DNA from: Paracoccaceae bacterium
GTDB lineage: Bacteria > Pseudomonadota > Alphaproteobacteria > Rhodobacterales > Rhodobacteraceae
Direction of reading: 5' to 3'
Assembly (NCBI GenBank): GCA_013214715.1
Contig: JABSSB010000218.1
Coordinates: 1 to 5,822, forward strand
DNA length: 5,822 nt
The position numbers were made by a program, and so were the translations under genes. The notes under the pieces are model-generated. The model ran no database searches and was not told the origin of the DNA. It worked only from the letters and a program-made list of their open reading frames with translations. Positions 1 through 5,822 of this stretch are shown in pieces (the stretch's first letter is position 1; each line of letters begins with the position of its first letter).

Positions 1-111
1 CGGGACCGGCGGCGGATGTCGTTTTCGGACTTGCAGGCCATAGGCCTGATGGCCACGGTGCAGCGGTGGATGACTGGAGGACCGGGATGGAACATGTGCG
101 CGTGGCGGTGA
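1..111 (+). CDS. 3' end of an unidentified upstream gene (partial)
   Basis: The first frame is open from the window edge to a TGA at 109-111, giving 36 visible residues including MSFSDLQAIGLM and a Trp- and Gly-rich tail. Between 1 and 72, nearly all its codons end in G or C. The competing open frame, which continues into the next gene, has a mixed third position, so this frame looks like the coding one. It would overlap the preferred start of the next gene (87) by 25 nt, which fits a tightly packed operon. I do not recognise the family from so short a tail. It could instead be a chance extension, or a 31-codon ORF starting at ATG 16. Reality of the CDS is an inference from codon pattern and packing only. 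Confidence 0.4.
   Translation, partial: RDRRRMSFSDLQAIGLMATVQRWMTGGPGWNMCAWR
76..80 (+). promoter_or_regulatory. Ribosome binding site deciding the flavoprotein start
   Basis: GGAGG sits 6 nt before the ATG at 87, which is near-ideal Shine-Dalgarno spacing. The alternative in-frame GTG at 66 lies upstream of this motif and has no comparable purine-rich site. The motif therefore favours ATG 87 and removes seven N-terminal residues from the longer reading. Confidence 0.7.
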
Positions 112-2492
112 TCGGCGGCGGGGTGGTGGGCTGCAGTGTTCTCTATCACCTGACCAAGCTGGGCTGGTCCGATGTGATGTTGCTAGAACGTTCGGACCTT
201 ACGTCGGGATCGACATGGCACGCGGCAGGCGGTTTTCACACGCTCAATGGCGACACGAACATGGCTGCGTTGCAGGGATACACAATCCGGCTTTATCGCG
301 AGTTGGAGGAGATTACAGGTCTGTCTTGCGGGTTGCACCATGTGGGTGGCATCACGCTGGCCGATAATCAGGACCGGTTCGACATGCTGTTAGCCGAACG
401 TGCCAAGCATCGGTTCATGGGGTTGGAGACAGAGATTGTCGGCCCTGAGGAGATCCGCAAAATCGCGCCAATCACCAATACAGACGGCATCATTGGCGCG
501 CTTTATGATCCGCTGGATGGGCATCTCGACCCATCCGGAACAACCCATGCCTATGCCAAAGCCGCGCGCATGGGCGGGGCCACGATCCGCACGCATGAAA
601 TGGTTAACGCCACCACGCAACGCTCTGATGGATCTTGGGAAATCGTGACAGACAAAGCCACGATCATCGCCGAGCATATCGTGAATGCTGGCGGGCTTTG
701 GGCACGCGAAGTGGCCGCAATGGCCGGCCATTACGTGCCCCTGCACCCAATGGAGCATCAATACATCGTCACCGATGATATCCCCGAGATCTATGAGCGT
801 GGCGCAGAGCATCCACATGTCATGGACCCGGCGGGCGAAAGCTATCTGAGGCAGGAAGGCCGCGGGCTGTGCATCGGGTTCTATGAACAGCCCTGCAAAC
901 CCTGGGCCGTGGGTAGCACGCCTTGGGAGTTCGGGCATGAACTGCTGCCAGATGATTTCGACAAGATCGAAGCCAGCATCGATTTCGCCTACCGCCGCTT
1001 TCCGGTTCTGGCAACGGCTGGCGTGAAATCGGTGATTCACGGACCCTTTACCTTTGCGCCGGACGGCAACCCGCTGGTCGGGCCGGTGCCGGGTCTGCGC
1101 AATTACTGGTCGGCCTGCGGCGTCATGGCGGGCTTTAGCCAAGGCGGCGGCGTTGGACTGGTGCTGGCGCAATGGATGATCGAGGGAGAGCCCGACCGAG
1201 ACGTGACCGCAATGGATGTCGGCCGCTTTGGCTCATGGATCAGCGCCGAGTATACCCTGCCCAAAGTCATCGAGAATTACCAAAAACGCTTCTCGGTCGC
1301 GTATCCAAACGAAGAATTGCCCGCCGCGCGCGGGTTCCGCCGCACGCCGATGTATGATGTCTTTGACCAGATGGGCGCGGTTTGGGGCGCACAATATGGT
1401 CTGGAAGTGCCCAATTACTTTGCCCAAGACGATGAGCCGCATTTTGAAACGCCGAGCTTCCGCCGTTCAAACGCTTGGGACGCCACACGGCGCGAGGTCC
1501 GAGCCGTGCGCGAAAGCGTGGGTATCAACGAGACACATAATTTCGGCAAATACGAGGTCACCGGCCCCGGCGCGCGGGCATGGCTGGATCACATCATGGC
1601 GGGTCGTGTGCCACAGCCAGGGCGGCTGTCGCTCTCGCCAATGCTGTCGCCGACAGGACGGCTTTTTGGGGATTTCACGATATCCTGTCTGGCGGAAGAA
1701 CGGTTTCAACTCACCGCCTCTTACGGGGCGCAGGCCATCCACATGCGCTGGTTTGATCAGCATGGCGCCGACGGGGTGCAGGTCGAAAACATCTCGGACA
1801 AACGCACTGGCTTTCAAATCGCCGGCCCCAACGCGCGGGCGGTTCTGCAAGCTTGCACGCGAACCCCGATGGATCAGATCAAGTTCTTGGACGTGGCACA
1901 GATAAATATCGGCATGGCCCCCTGCATCGTGCAGCGCGTCAGCTATACCGGCGATCTGGGATATGAGATCTATTGCGATCCAATGGACCAGCGACATCTA
2001 TGGGAGGTCTTGTGGGACGCCGGGCAGCCGCATGGAATGGTGCCGTTTGGTATGCGGGCAATGATGTCGCTGCGGCTCGATCGGTTCTTTGGCAGTTGGC
2101 TGTCTGAGTTTTCGCCCGATTACACCGCCGCGGAGACCGGCATGGACCGTTTCGTTCAATGGTCGAAAACCACAAACTTCATCGGGCGCAGCGCGGCAGA
2201 GGCCGAGCGGGCCACCCCGCCGGGCCGCGTCCTGTGCGCTTTCGAAGTCGACGCTGAAGATGCCGATGTTTGGGGCTATGAGCCGATCTGGCTGGACGGT
2301 ACGGTTGTGGGGTTCTGCACTTCGGGCGGGTATTCGCATTGGCTCGACGCCTCCATCGCGCAAGGTTTTATTCCTCGAGACAAGGCGCAGGACGGGCTGG
2401 AGGTTAAGATCGAAATACTCGGCCAGATGCGCACGGCACGATTGGTCACGCAGTCCAGATTTGACCCCGACAGCAAAAGGTTGCGCGGATGA
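87..2492 (+). CDS. FAD-dependent oxidoreductase / aminomethyltransferase fusion, dimethylglycine/sarcosine dehydrogenase-like
   Basis: Predicted cytoplasmic flavoprotein of 801 aa, the usual length for the bacterial dimethylglycine/sarcosine dehydrogenase family. The N-terminal DAO domain (about 5-365) carries the dinucleotide motif G10-x-G12-x-x-G15, an acidic E34 at the end of the second strand, and the family signature SGSTWHAAG. Its H45 aligns with the histidine that holds FAD covalently in mammalian dimethylglycine dehydrogenase. The segment PDGNPLVGP and the later GFSQGGGVG (349-357) complete the FAD fold. A central FAO_M-like linker (about 370-425) leads into a GcvT folate-binding domain with D529 in GDFTI, YTGDLGYE (620-627), SLRLDR (661-666) and NFIGR (697-701), and then a GcvT C-terminal barrel. 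Family knowledge predicts oxidative N-demethylation with transfer of the one-carbon unit to tetrahydrofolate. The substrate (dimethylglycine, sarcosine or another N-methyl amine) cannot be read from sequence. ATG 87 was preferred over GTG 66 because of the GGAGG at 76-80. It is translationally coupled to the next gene. Confidence 0.9.
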   Translation: MEHVRVAVIGGGVVGCSVLYHLTKLGWSDVMLLERSDLTSGSTWHAAGGFHTLNGDTNMAALQGYTIRLYRELEEITGLSCGLHHVGGITLADNQDRFDMLLAERAKHRFMGLETEIVGPEEIRKIAPITNTDGIIGALYDPLDGHLDPSGTTHAYAKAARMGGATIRTHEMVNATTQRSDGSWEIVTDKATIIAEHIVNAGGLWAREVAAMAGHYVPLHPMEHQYIVTDDIPEIYERGAEHPHVMDPAGESYLRQEGRGLCIGFYEQPCKPWAVGSTPWEFGHELLPDDFDKIEASIDFAYRRFPVLATAGVKSVIHGPFTFAPDGNPLVGPVPGLRNYWSACGVMAGFSQGGGVGLVLAQWMIEGEPDRDVTAMDVGRFGSWISAEYTLPKVIENYQKRFSVAYPNEELPAARGFRRTPMYDVFDQMGAVWGAQYGLEVPNYFAQDDEPHFETPSFRRSNAWDATRREVRAVRESVGINETHNFGKYEVTGPGARAWLDHIMAGRVPQPGRLSLSPMLSPTGRLFGDFTISCLAEERFQLTASYGAQAIHMRWFDQHGADGVQVENISDKRTGFQIAGPNARAVLQACTRTPMDQIKFLDVAQINIGMAPCIVQRVSYTGDLGYEIYCDPMDQRHLWEVLWDAGQPHGMVPFGMRAMMSLRLDRFFGSWLSEFSPDYTAAETGMDRFVQWSKTTNFIGRSAAEAERATPPGRVLCAFEVDAEDADVWGYEPIWLDGTVVGFCTSGGYSHWLDASIAQGFIPRDKAQDGLEVKIEILGQMRTARLVTQSRFDPDSKRLRG

Positions 2493-3082
2493 TCCCCATC
2501 CTGATCCCGGCGGCAGGCGCATCTTCGCGGATGCAAGGCCGCGACAAGCTGATGGAAGAGATTGACGGCCAGCCCCTACTACGGCGCACGGTCACCCAAG
2601 CCTGCGACACTGGGGCCCCGGTGATCGTCACCCTGCCGCCCGAGCCGCATCCCCGATGGGCTGCCCTTGCCGGTTTGAATGCGGCGAAGGTCAGCGTGCC
2701 GGATGCCGCTTTGGGGATCAGTGCCAGCCTGCGCCGAGGCTTGGTAGCCCTGCCGCCCGGGTCAACTGCCGTCATGGTTCTGTTGGCGGATTTGCCCGAT
2801 CTGACCACCGCCGATTTGGCCCGATCTCTCGCTGCGCCGATGCAAGACCCGGACCGCGATGCCTGGCGTGGCGCAACTGAGGATGGCAAAGCCGGACATC
2901 CGGTTGTGTTGGGAAAAAGGCTTTTGCAGCAGGTGCAAGACCTGACCGGCGATGAAGGCTTCGCGCCCTTGTTGAAAGGGCTTGGGTCGCGGCTGGCCCT
3001 GATCCCCTTGCCCGGACAAGCTGCCCGTACGGATTTGGACACGCCAGACGCATGGGCGCAATGGCGCGCCCGCCAGCCTTAG
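2489..3082 (+). CDS. MobA/MocA-like NTP transferase (probable molybdenum cofactor cytidylyltransferase)
   Basis: A 197-aa single-domain nucleotidyltransferase, close to the usual MocA length of about 190-200 aa. The N-terminal nucleotide-binding loop AAGASSRMQGRDKL (8-21) is diagnostic of the NTP_transf_3 family. It is followed by GISASLRRG (77-84 region), the metal-binding LLADLPD with D101 and D104, the GHPVV motif (136-140), a GDEGFAPLL segment (154-162) and the typical closing DLDTPDAW (182-189). The GHPV and GISxSL motifs resemble MocA-type enzymes, which join CTP to molybdopterin for xanthine dehydrogenase-type enzymes, more than MobA or sugar transferases. The ATG overlaps the TGA of the preceding gene as ATGA, indicating translational coupling; only a weak AAAAGG lies upstream. 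No molybdoenzyme is visible in the window, so cytidylyltransferase specificity is inferred. The alternative is a related transferase acting on another cofactor or small phosphorylated substrate. Confidence 0.8.
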   Translation: MIPILIPAAGASSRMQGRDKLMEEIDGQPLLRRTVTQACDTGAPVIVTLPPEPHPRWAALAGLNAAKVSVPDAALGISASLRRGLVALPPGSTAVMVLLADLPDLTTADLARSLAAPMQDPDRDAWRGATEDGKAGHPVVLGKRLLQQVQDLTGDEGFAPLLKGLGSRLALIPLPGQAARTDLDTPDAWAQWRARQP

Positions 3083-3086
3083 GCGG
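3070..3086. other. Short GC inverted repeat spanning the convergent stop codons
   Basis: CCGCC (3070-3074) and GGCGG (3082-3086) can pair around a 7-nt loop that contains both stop codons of the convergent genes. The stem is only 5 bp, no T-run follows on either strand, and such short GC repeats are common at this base composition. It is recorded because it is the only stem-like element I found at the meeting point of the two transcription units. A terminator role is speculative. Confidence 0.2.
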
Positions 3087-4983
3087 TCACCACACGCAGC
3101 ACGCCTGCCGCTGGCACCTCTCCATCCGGGCTGATCTGCGGCTGATCGGCGTAATTGATCCAGAACCGTTCCTGTGCGGTGTCGCGGCAGCGCAGCCCTT
3201 GCGGCAGATCAAGATGTGGTAGACCGATCTGATCGCACAGCCGATGCACAAGCCGGTCCAGCGCCGCGTCGTCACACCAGCCTGCCAGATAAGTGACATT
3301 GCCCTGCGCCATGGCCACGGGCGCGCCATTGTCGAGCGCAAGAATCATCTCTCCCGCGCCCTCAATCTCTTCGCGATAACCGGTGATCGCCCCGCCCCCG
3401 TTCAGCGACATTGGGCAGTCGGCTCGCAGGCTCTCCACCCGCGTCACCGTCAGATCCCAACCCGGCCAATCGGGCGGCAGCGGCACGGGAATGGCAAAGT
3501 TTTCCCTACGCGCCCCGCTGCGGGGGCCAAGTATGGTCTGAGCCTCGGCTCCGGCCAACGCCTCTTTCAGCGCGTCCGCCATATGCATCAGGCCCGGTGC
3601 CAGAACGGCGCGATAGCCGCGAAAATCACGCGCTGTGGGTGGCAGAATATCTACCGAAAGACCCGCGCGCCGCAATGCGCGATATGTATCAAACACAAGC
3701 TGGAAATAGCTAAGCCCCACGCGATGCGGCTGCACGGACCATGCCCAATCGGCCTCATAGTCAAAGATCAGTGCCACCGGCGCTTGAGCTTGGGTAACTG
3801 TCCCTGCCTCGGCAAGCTCATCGCGCACTTGCCGCACCTCCGCCAAGGCCGGTGCGTCCACACTGTCAGGGCGCAGCAACCCGGCATGCATCTGTTCCTG
3901 CGCGAAAGGCGCCTGCCGCCAGCGGAAGTAACACACAGCCTCGGCCCCGTGCGCAAAAGCCTCCCAGGACCAAAGCCGCACCATACCCGGCAAGGGCGCA
4001 GGGTTCGAAGGTGCCCAATTTACCGGGCCCGGCTGCTGTTCCATGATCCACCAACGCCCTTTGCCGACACTGCGATAGAGATCGTGGTGAAAGGCCTGAA
4101 AATCCGGATCCCCCTGCCGGGCAAAGGCGCGTTGATGCGCTGAATCAGCGCCGACGCGGTCTTCCAGAAACCCCAGCGGATAGCTGTCCCAGCTAGCGAT
4201 ATCCAGATCGTCGCCGGTTTTGAAATGATCAAACTCGGTCACGCGCCCCATGTAATTATGCGCAATCGGTGCGGCGCTATGCTCTCGCAGGATTTGGACC
4301 TGCATCCGGTTGAACAGCGCCACCTGATCCGATGAAAAGCGCCTGAAATCCTGACAATGGGCCGGGTTGGCCTCAGTCACCGTCAAATTTGGCAGCTCAA
4401 TTTCGGCAAATTCTCGGTATTCCATCGACCAGAACACATTGCCCCAGGCGGTGTTCAGCGCCTCAATCTCACCATAGCGCGCGCGGAGCCAGCGGCGGAA
4501 CGCTACCTTGGCCACCAGTGAATAGGACAGAACCGTATCGTGACAGCCGTATTCATTATCGGTCTGCCAGGCCGCGACATGAGGATTGTCGCCATAGCGT
4601 TCCGCCAGAAGGCGCGTGATCCGGCAGGACTCGTCGCGATAGCCGGCATGGGAAAAGCAGTAATGCCGCCGCGAGCCAAACCCACGTGGGCGGCCTTCGG
4701 CATCCACCGCCAGCATGTCGGGGTAGATGTCCAACATCCAGCGCGGCGGGGTCGCCGTGGGCGTGCCCAGAACCACCTTCAGCCCTGCCTGCCCAAGTAC
4801 ATCGATCGCATGGTCGAGCCAGTCAAAATTCAGCTCATCAGGCTGCGGCTCCAGCCGGGACCAGGCGAACTCCCCGATCCGCACCCATGTCAGACCGGCT
4901 TCCACCATGCGGGCGGCGTCCTCAGCCCAAACATCTTCCGGCCAGTGTTCGGGATAATAACAAGTGCCAAGGGTGCGCTGCAT
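3079..4983 (-). CDS. Beta-galactosidase, glycoside hydrolase family 42
   Basis: A 634-aa GH42 enzyme that hydrolyses terminal beta-D-galactosides. The catalytic TIM barrel (about 4-390) opens with GTCYYPEHWPEDVW and continues with VRIGEFAWSRLEP (35-47) and GTPTATPPRW. WQTDNEYG (139-146) carries the acid/base E144 and IMEQQPGPVNW (313-323) carries the nucleophile E315. The trimerisation domain follows (about 400-590, starting VALIFDYEADWAW), then a short C-terminal beta domain (about 595-634). There is no signal peptide, so it is cytoplasmic and depends on an importer outside the window. ATG 4983 was chosen because GH42 proteins begin a few residues before the CYYPEHW motif. It lies 10 nt after the dgoA stop, with only a weak purine stretch (GAAAGA) as ribosome binding site. 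In-frame ATGs at 5010 and 5049 would overlap dgoA and add residues without family similarity. Position last in a dgoK-dgoA-GH42 unit points to feeding galactose into the De Ley-Doudoroff pathway. The exact natural substrate is unknown. Confidence 0.92.
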   Translation of the reverse strand: MQRTLGTCYYPEHWPEDVWAEDAARMVEAGLTWVRIGEFAWSRLEPQPDELNFDWLDHAIDVLGQAGLKVVLGTPTATPPRWMLDIYPDMLAVDAEGRPRGFGSRRHYCFSHAGYRDESCRITRLLAERYGDNPHVAAWQTDNEYGCHDTVLSYSLVAKVAFRRWLRARYGEIEALNTAWGNVFWSMEYREFAEIELPNLTVTEANPAHCQDFRRFSSDQVALFNRMQVQILREHSAAPIAHNYMGRVTEFDHFKTGDDLDIASWDSYPLGFLEDRVGADSAHQRAFARQGDPDFQAFHHDLYRSVGKGRWWIMEQQPGPVNWAPSNPAPLPGMVRLWSWEAFAHGAEAVCYFRWRQAPFAQEQMHAGLLRPDSVDAPALAEVRQVRDELAEAGTVTQAQAPVALIFDYEADWAWSVQPHRVGLSYFQLVFDTYRALRRAGLSVDILPPTARDFRGYRAVLAPGLMHMADALKEALAGAEAQTILGPRSGARRENFAIPVPLPPDWPGWDLTVTRVESLRADCPMSLNGGGAITGYREEIEGAGEMILALDNGAPVAMAQGNVTYLAGWCDDAALDRLVHRLCDQIGLPHLDLPQGLRCRDTAQERFWINYADQPQISPDGEVPAAGVLRVVTA

Positions 4984-4993
4984 GTCAGGTCTT

Positions 4994-5593
4994 TCAAAGG
5001 CTCGCGTCATAGGCCGCAACGATCTGCGTTGCGCGTGTGGCGATGTCATCCAGGCTCATCCCCGGTTTGTAAAGCGCCGAGCCGATGCCAAAGCCGGTGA
5101 CGCCCGCGGCAAACCAATCAGAGAAGTTTTCAGGGCCTGCGCCCCCGACCGCAAAAGTGGCCACATCTGACGGGAGAACCGCTTTGATCGCTTTCAAACC
5201 GTCCGGCCCGATCAGGGAGGCGGGGAAGAATTTCAACCCATCCGCACCAGCGCGAAGAGCCGCAAAAGCTTCGGTTGGCGTCATCACACCCGGATAAGAC
5301 AGCATACCGGCCGCTTTGGTGGCGGTGATCACGGCGGGCTGACAATCGGGCGACACAACCAGATGTGCGCCCAAATCAGCCAGTGTGGCGACGGCGTCCG
5401 TGTCCAAAACCGTGCCTGCACCGATGTGTGCGTCCAGACCCAGATCCAGCATGGCTTTGATGGAGGTAAATGGATTGGGCGAATTCAGCGGCACTTCGAT
5501 CTTGCTGATCCCCGCCTGCACAAGGATCTCCGCAGCGGGCTGAGCCTCTGCCGGGGTCAACCCGCGCAGGATGGCAATAATCTCACGCGTCAT
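4994..5593 (-). CDS. dgoA: 2-dehydro-3-deoxy-6-phosphogalactonate aldolase
   Basis: A 199-aa class I aldolase of the KDPG/KDPGal family, cleaving 2-keto-3-deoxy-6-phosphogalactonate to pyruvate and glyceraldehyde 3-phosphate. Visible motifs, in order, are IAILRGLTPAEA with R10, KIEVPLNSP (31-39) with catalytic E33, GAGTVL (58-63), PGVMTPTEA (101-109), LKFFPAS (120-126) with the Schiff-base lysine K121, and AVGGAGPEN near 148-156. The PLNSP and FPAS forms match E. coli DgoA (PLNSP, FPSS) rather than KDPG aldolase Eda (TLRTP, FPAE). The length is close to E. coli DgoA. ATG 5593 was chosen because AGGAG lies 7 nt upstream; a GTG at 5608 in the same frame lies before that site. The start overlaps the dgoK stop by 11 nt, and GH42 begins just after its TGA, so the three genes are likely co-transcribed. 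KDPG cleavage as a side activity cannot be excluded. Confidence 0.9.
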   Translation of the reverse strand: MTREIIAILRGLTPAEAQPAAEILVQAGISKIEVPLNSPNPFTSIKAMLDLGLDAHIGAGTVLDTDAVATLADLGAHLVVSPDCQPAVITATKAAGMLSYPGVMTPTEAFAALRAGADGLKFFPASLIGPDGLKAIKAVLPSDVATFAVGGAGPENFSDWFAAGVTGFGIGSALYKPGMSLDDIATRATQIVAAYDASL

Positions 5594-5822
5594 GACGGCT
5601 CTCCTCACTGGCGCGGGCAGCGGTAAGCCCGCGCAGGGTCATAGATTCGGCATTGATCAATTCTGCTGGAACGCCTTGCGCGGCCAGTGCAGTCACATAG
5701 GCCTGGGCCAAGGCGTCTTCACCCAGAACCATGACGTTTTGCCCCAGCCAATAGGGTTTTGCAGCGGCCAGTTCGGCCCCAATAAGCAGGCCCGACAGGC
5801 GCGCGCGAGCAGTTTCAGGAGG
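5583..5822 (-). CDS. dgoK: 2-dehydro-3-deoxygalactonokinase, C-terminal part (truncated by window edge)
   Basis: The last 79 residues of a gene entering from the right edge, ending at TGA 5583-5585. The visible part contains RLSGLLIGAEL, then KPYWLGQNVMVLGEDALA and a segment LAAQGVPAELINAESMTLRG. This is the characteristic C-terminal end of the DgoK sugar kinase family, in which the GLLIGAE and YWLGQ-type segments are conserved. The enzyme phosphorylates 2-keto-3-deoxygalactonate with ATP to give the substrate of DgoA. It overlaps dgoA by 11 nt in a different frame, and its last codons contain the dgoA ribosome binding site, so translation is probably coupled. The ATP-binding N-terminal domain lies outside the window and cannot be checked. 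The assignment is supported strongly by the neighbour. Confidence 0.85.
   Translation of the reverse strand, partial: PPETARARLSGLLIGAELAAAKPYWLGQNVMVLGEDALAQAYVTALAAQGVPAELINAESMTLRGLTAARASEESRHDA
5601..5605 (-). promoter_or_regulatory. Ribosome binding site of dgoA inside the dgoK coding end
   Basis: On the minus strand AGGAG occurs 7 nt before the ATG at 5593. It lies within the last codons of dgoK and marks ATG 5593, rather than the upstream in-frame GTG at 5608, as the dgoA start. Confidence 0.7.

Noticed and set aside
66..86. GTG start at 66 for the flavoprotein
   Set aside because: The GGAGG at 76-80 lies downstream of it and is well spaced for ATG 87. The extra residues do not belong to the FAD fold.
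390..1172. Long minus-strand open frame (260 codons) opposite the flavoprotein
   Set aside because: It lies wholly inside a clearly recognised gene. Its translation has no recognisable motif and is rich in Arg, His and Ala, as expected from the complement of GC-rich codons.
1216..1905. Plus-strand 229-codon frame inside the flavoprotein gene
   Set aside because: It is an out-of-frame shadow of the GcvT domain with Arg-, Pro- and Ser-rich composition and no recognisable motif.
3063..3070. GGCGCGCC palindrome near the convergent stops
   Set aside because: An 8-bp GC palindrome is unremarkable at this composition and lies within the coding end of the MocA-like gene.
3244..4143. Plus-strand open frame of 299 codons opposite GH42
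   Set aside because: It is antisense to conserved GH42 catalytic sequence, with no plausible ribosome binding site or domain. Long antisense frames are common in GC-rich DNA.
4994..5593. KDPG aldolase (Eda, Entner-Doudoroff) as the identity of the aldolase
   Set aside because: The PLNSP motif, the FPAS form around the Schiff-base lysine and the adjacent dgoK point to the galactonate version. Eda typically shows TLRTP and FPAE.

Overview
The window is GC-rich, uses mostly G or C at third codon positions, and is packed with genes and almost no intergenic DNA. The gene content suggests an alphaproteobacterium, most plausibly Rhodobacteraceae (a roseobacter-type genome). That content is a dimethylglycine/sarcosine dehydrogenase-like flavoprotein with a GcvT half, a MocA-type nucleotidyltransferase, and a dgoK-dgoA-GH42 galactose set. 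The taxonomy is inferred from gene content and base composition, not from a marker gene.

Left half, plus strand (1-3082): the 3' end of an unidentified gene runs to 111. It overlaps the start of a full-length (801 aa) FAD-dependent oxidoreductase / aminomethyltransferase fusion of the dimethylglycine dehydrogenase family (87-2492). That gene overlaps by 4 nt (ATGA) a 197-aa MobA/MocA-like nucleotidyltransferase (2489-3082). The three ORFs look like one transcription unit whose promoter lies left of the window. The flavoprotein probably removes N-methyl groups from a small amine and passes the one-carbon unit to tetrahydrofolate. The transferase probably works on molybdenum cofactor for an enzyme encoded elsewhere.

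Right half, minus strand (3079-5822, read right to left): the C-terminal end of 2-dehydro-3-deoxygalactonokinase (dgoK), then 2-dehydro-3-deoxy-6-phosphogalactonate aldolase (dgoA), then a GH42 beta-galactosidase. dgoK and dgoA overlap by 11 nt, and the preferred GH42 start is 10 nt after the dgoA stop. Together they make a coherent catabolic unit. GH42 releases galactose from an imported beta-galactoside. Galactose is oxidised to galactonate and dehydrated by enzymes not seen here. DgoK phosphorylates 2-keto-3-deoxygalactonate, and DgoA cleaves the product to pyruvate and glyceraldehyde 3-phosphate (De Ley-Doudoroff route).

The two units converge and their stop codons overlap by 4 nt (3079-3082), so there is no intergenic terminator region between them. 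No RNA genes, CRISPR, insertion sequences, attachment sites or obvious promoters were seen, and there is no gene-free stretch of 300 bases. I do not see an undescribed system here. The points worth a second look are the flavoprotein/MocA pairing, the overlapping convergent stops, the GH42 that lacks the usual zinc-binding cysteine cluster, and the start-site choices.
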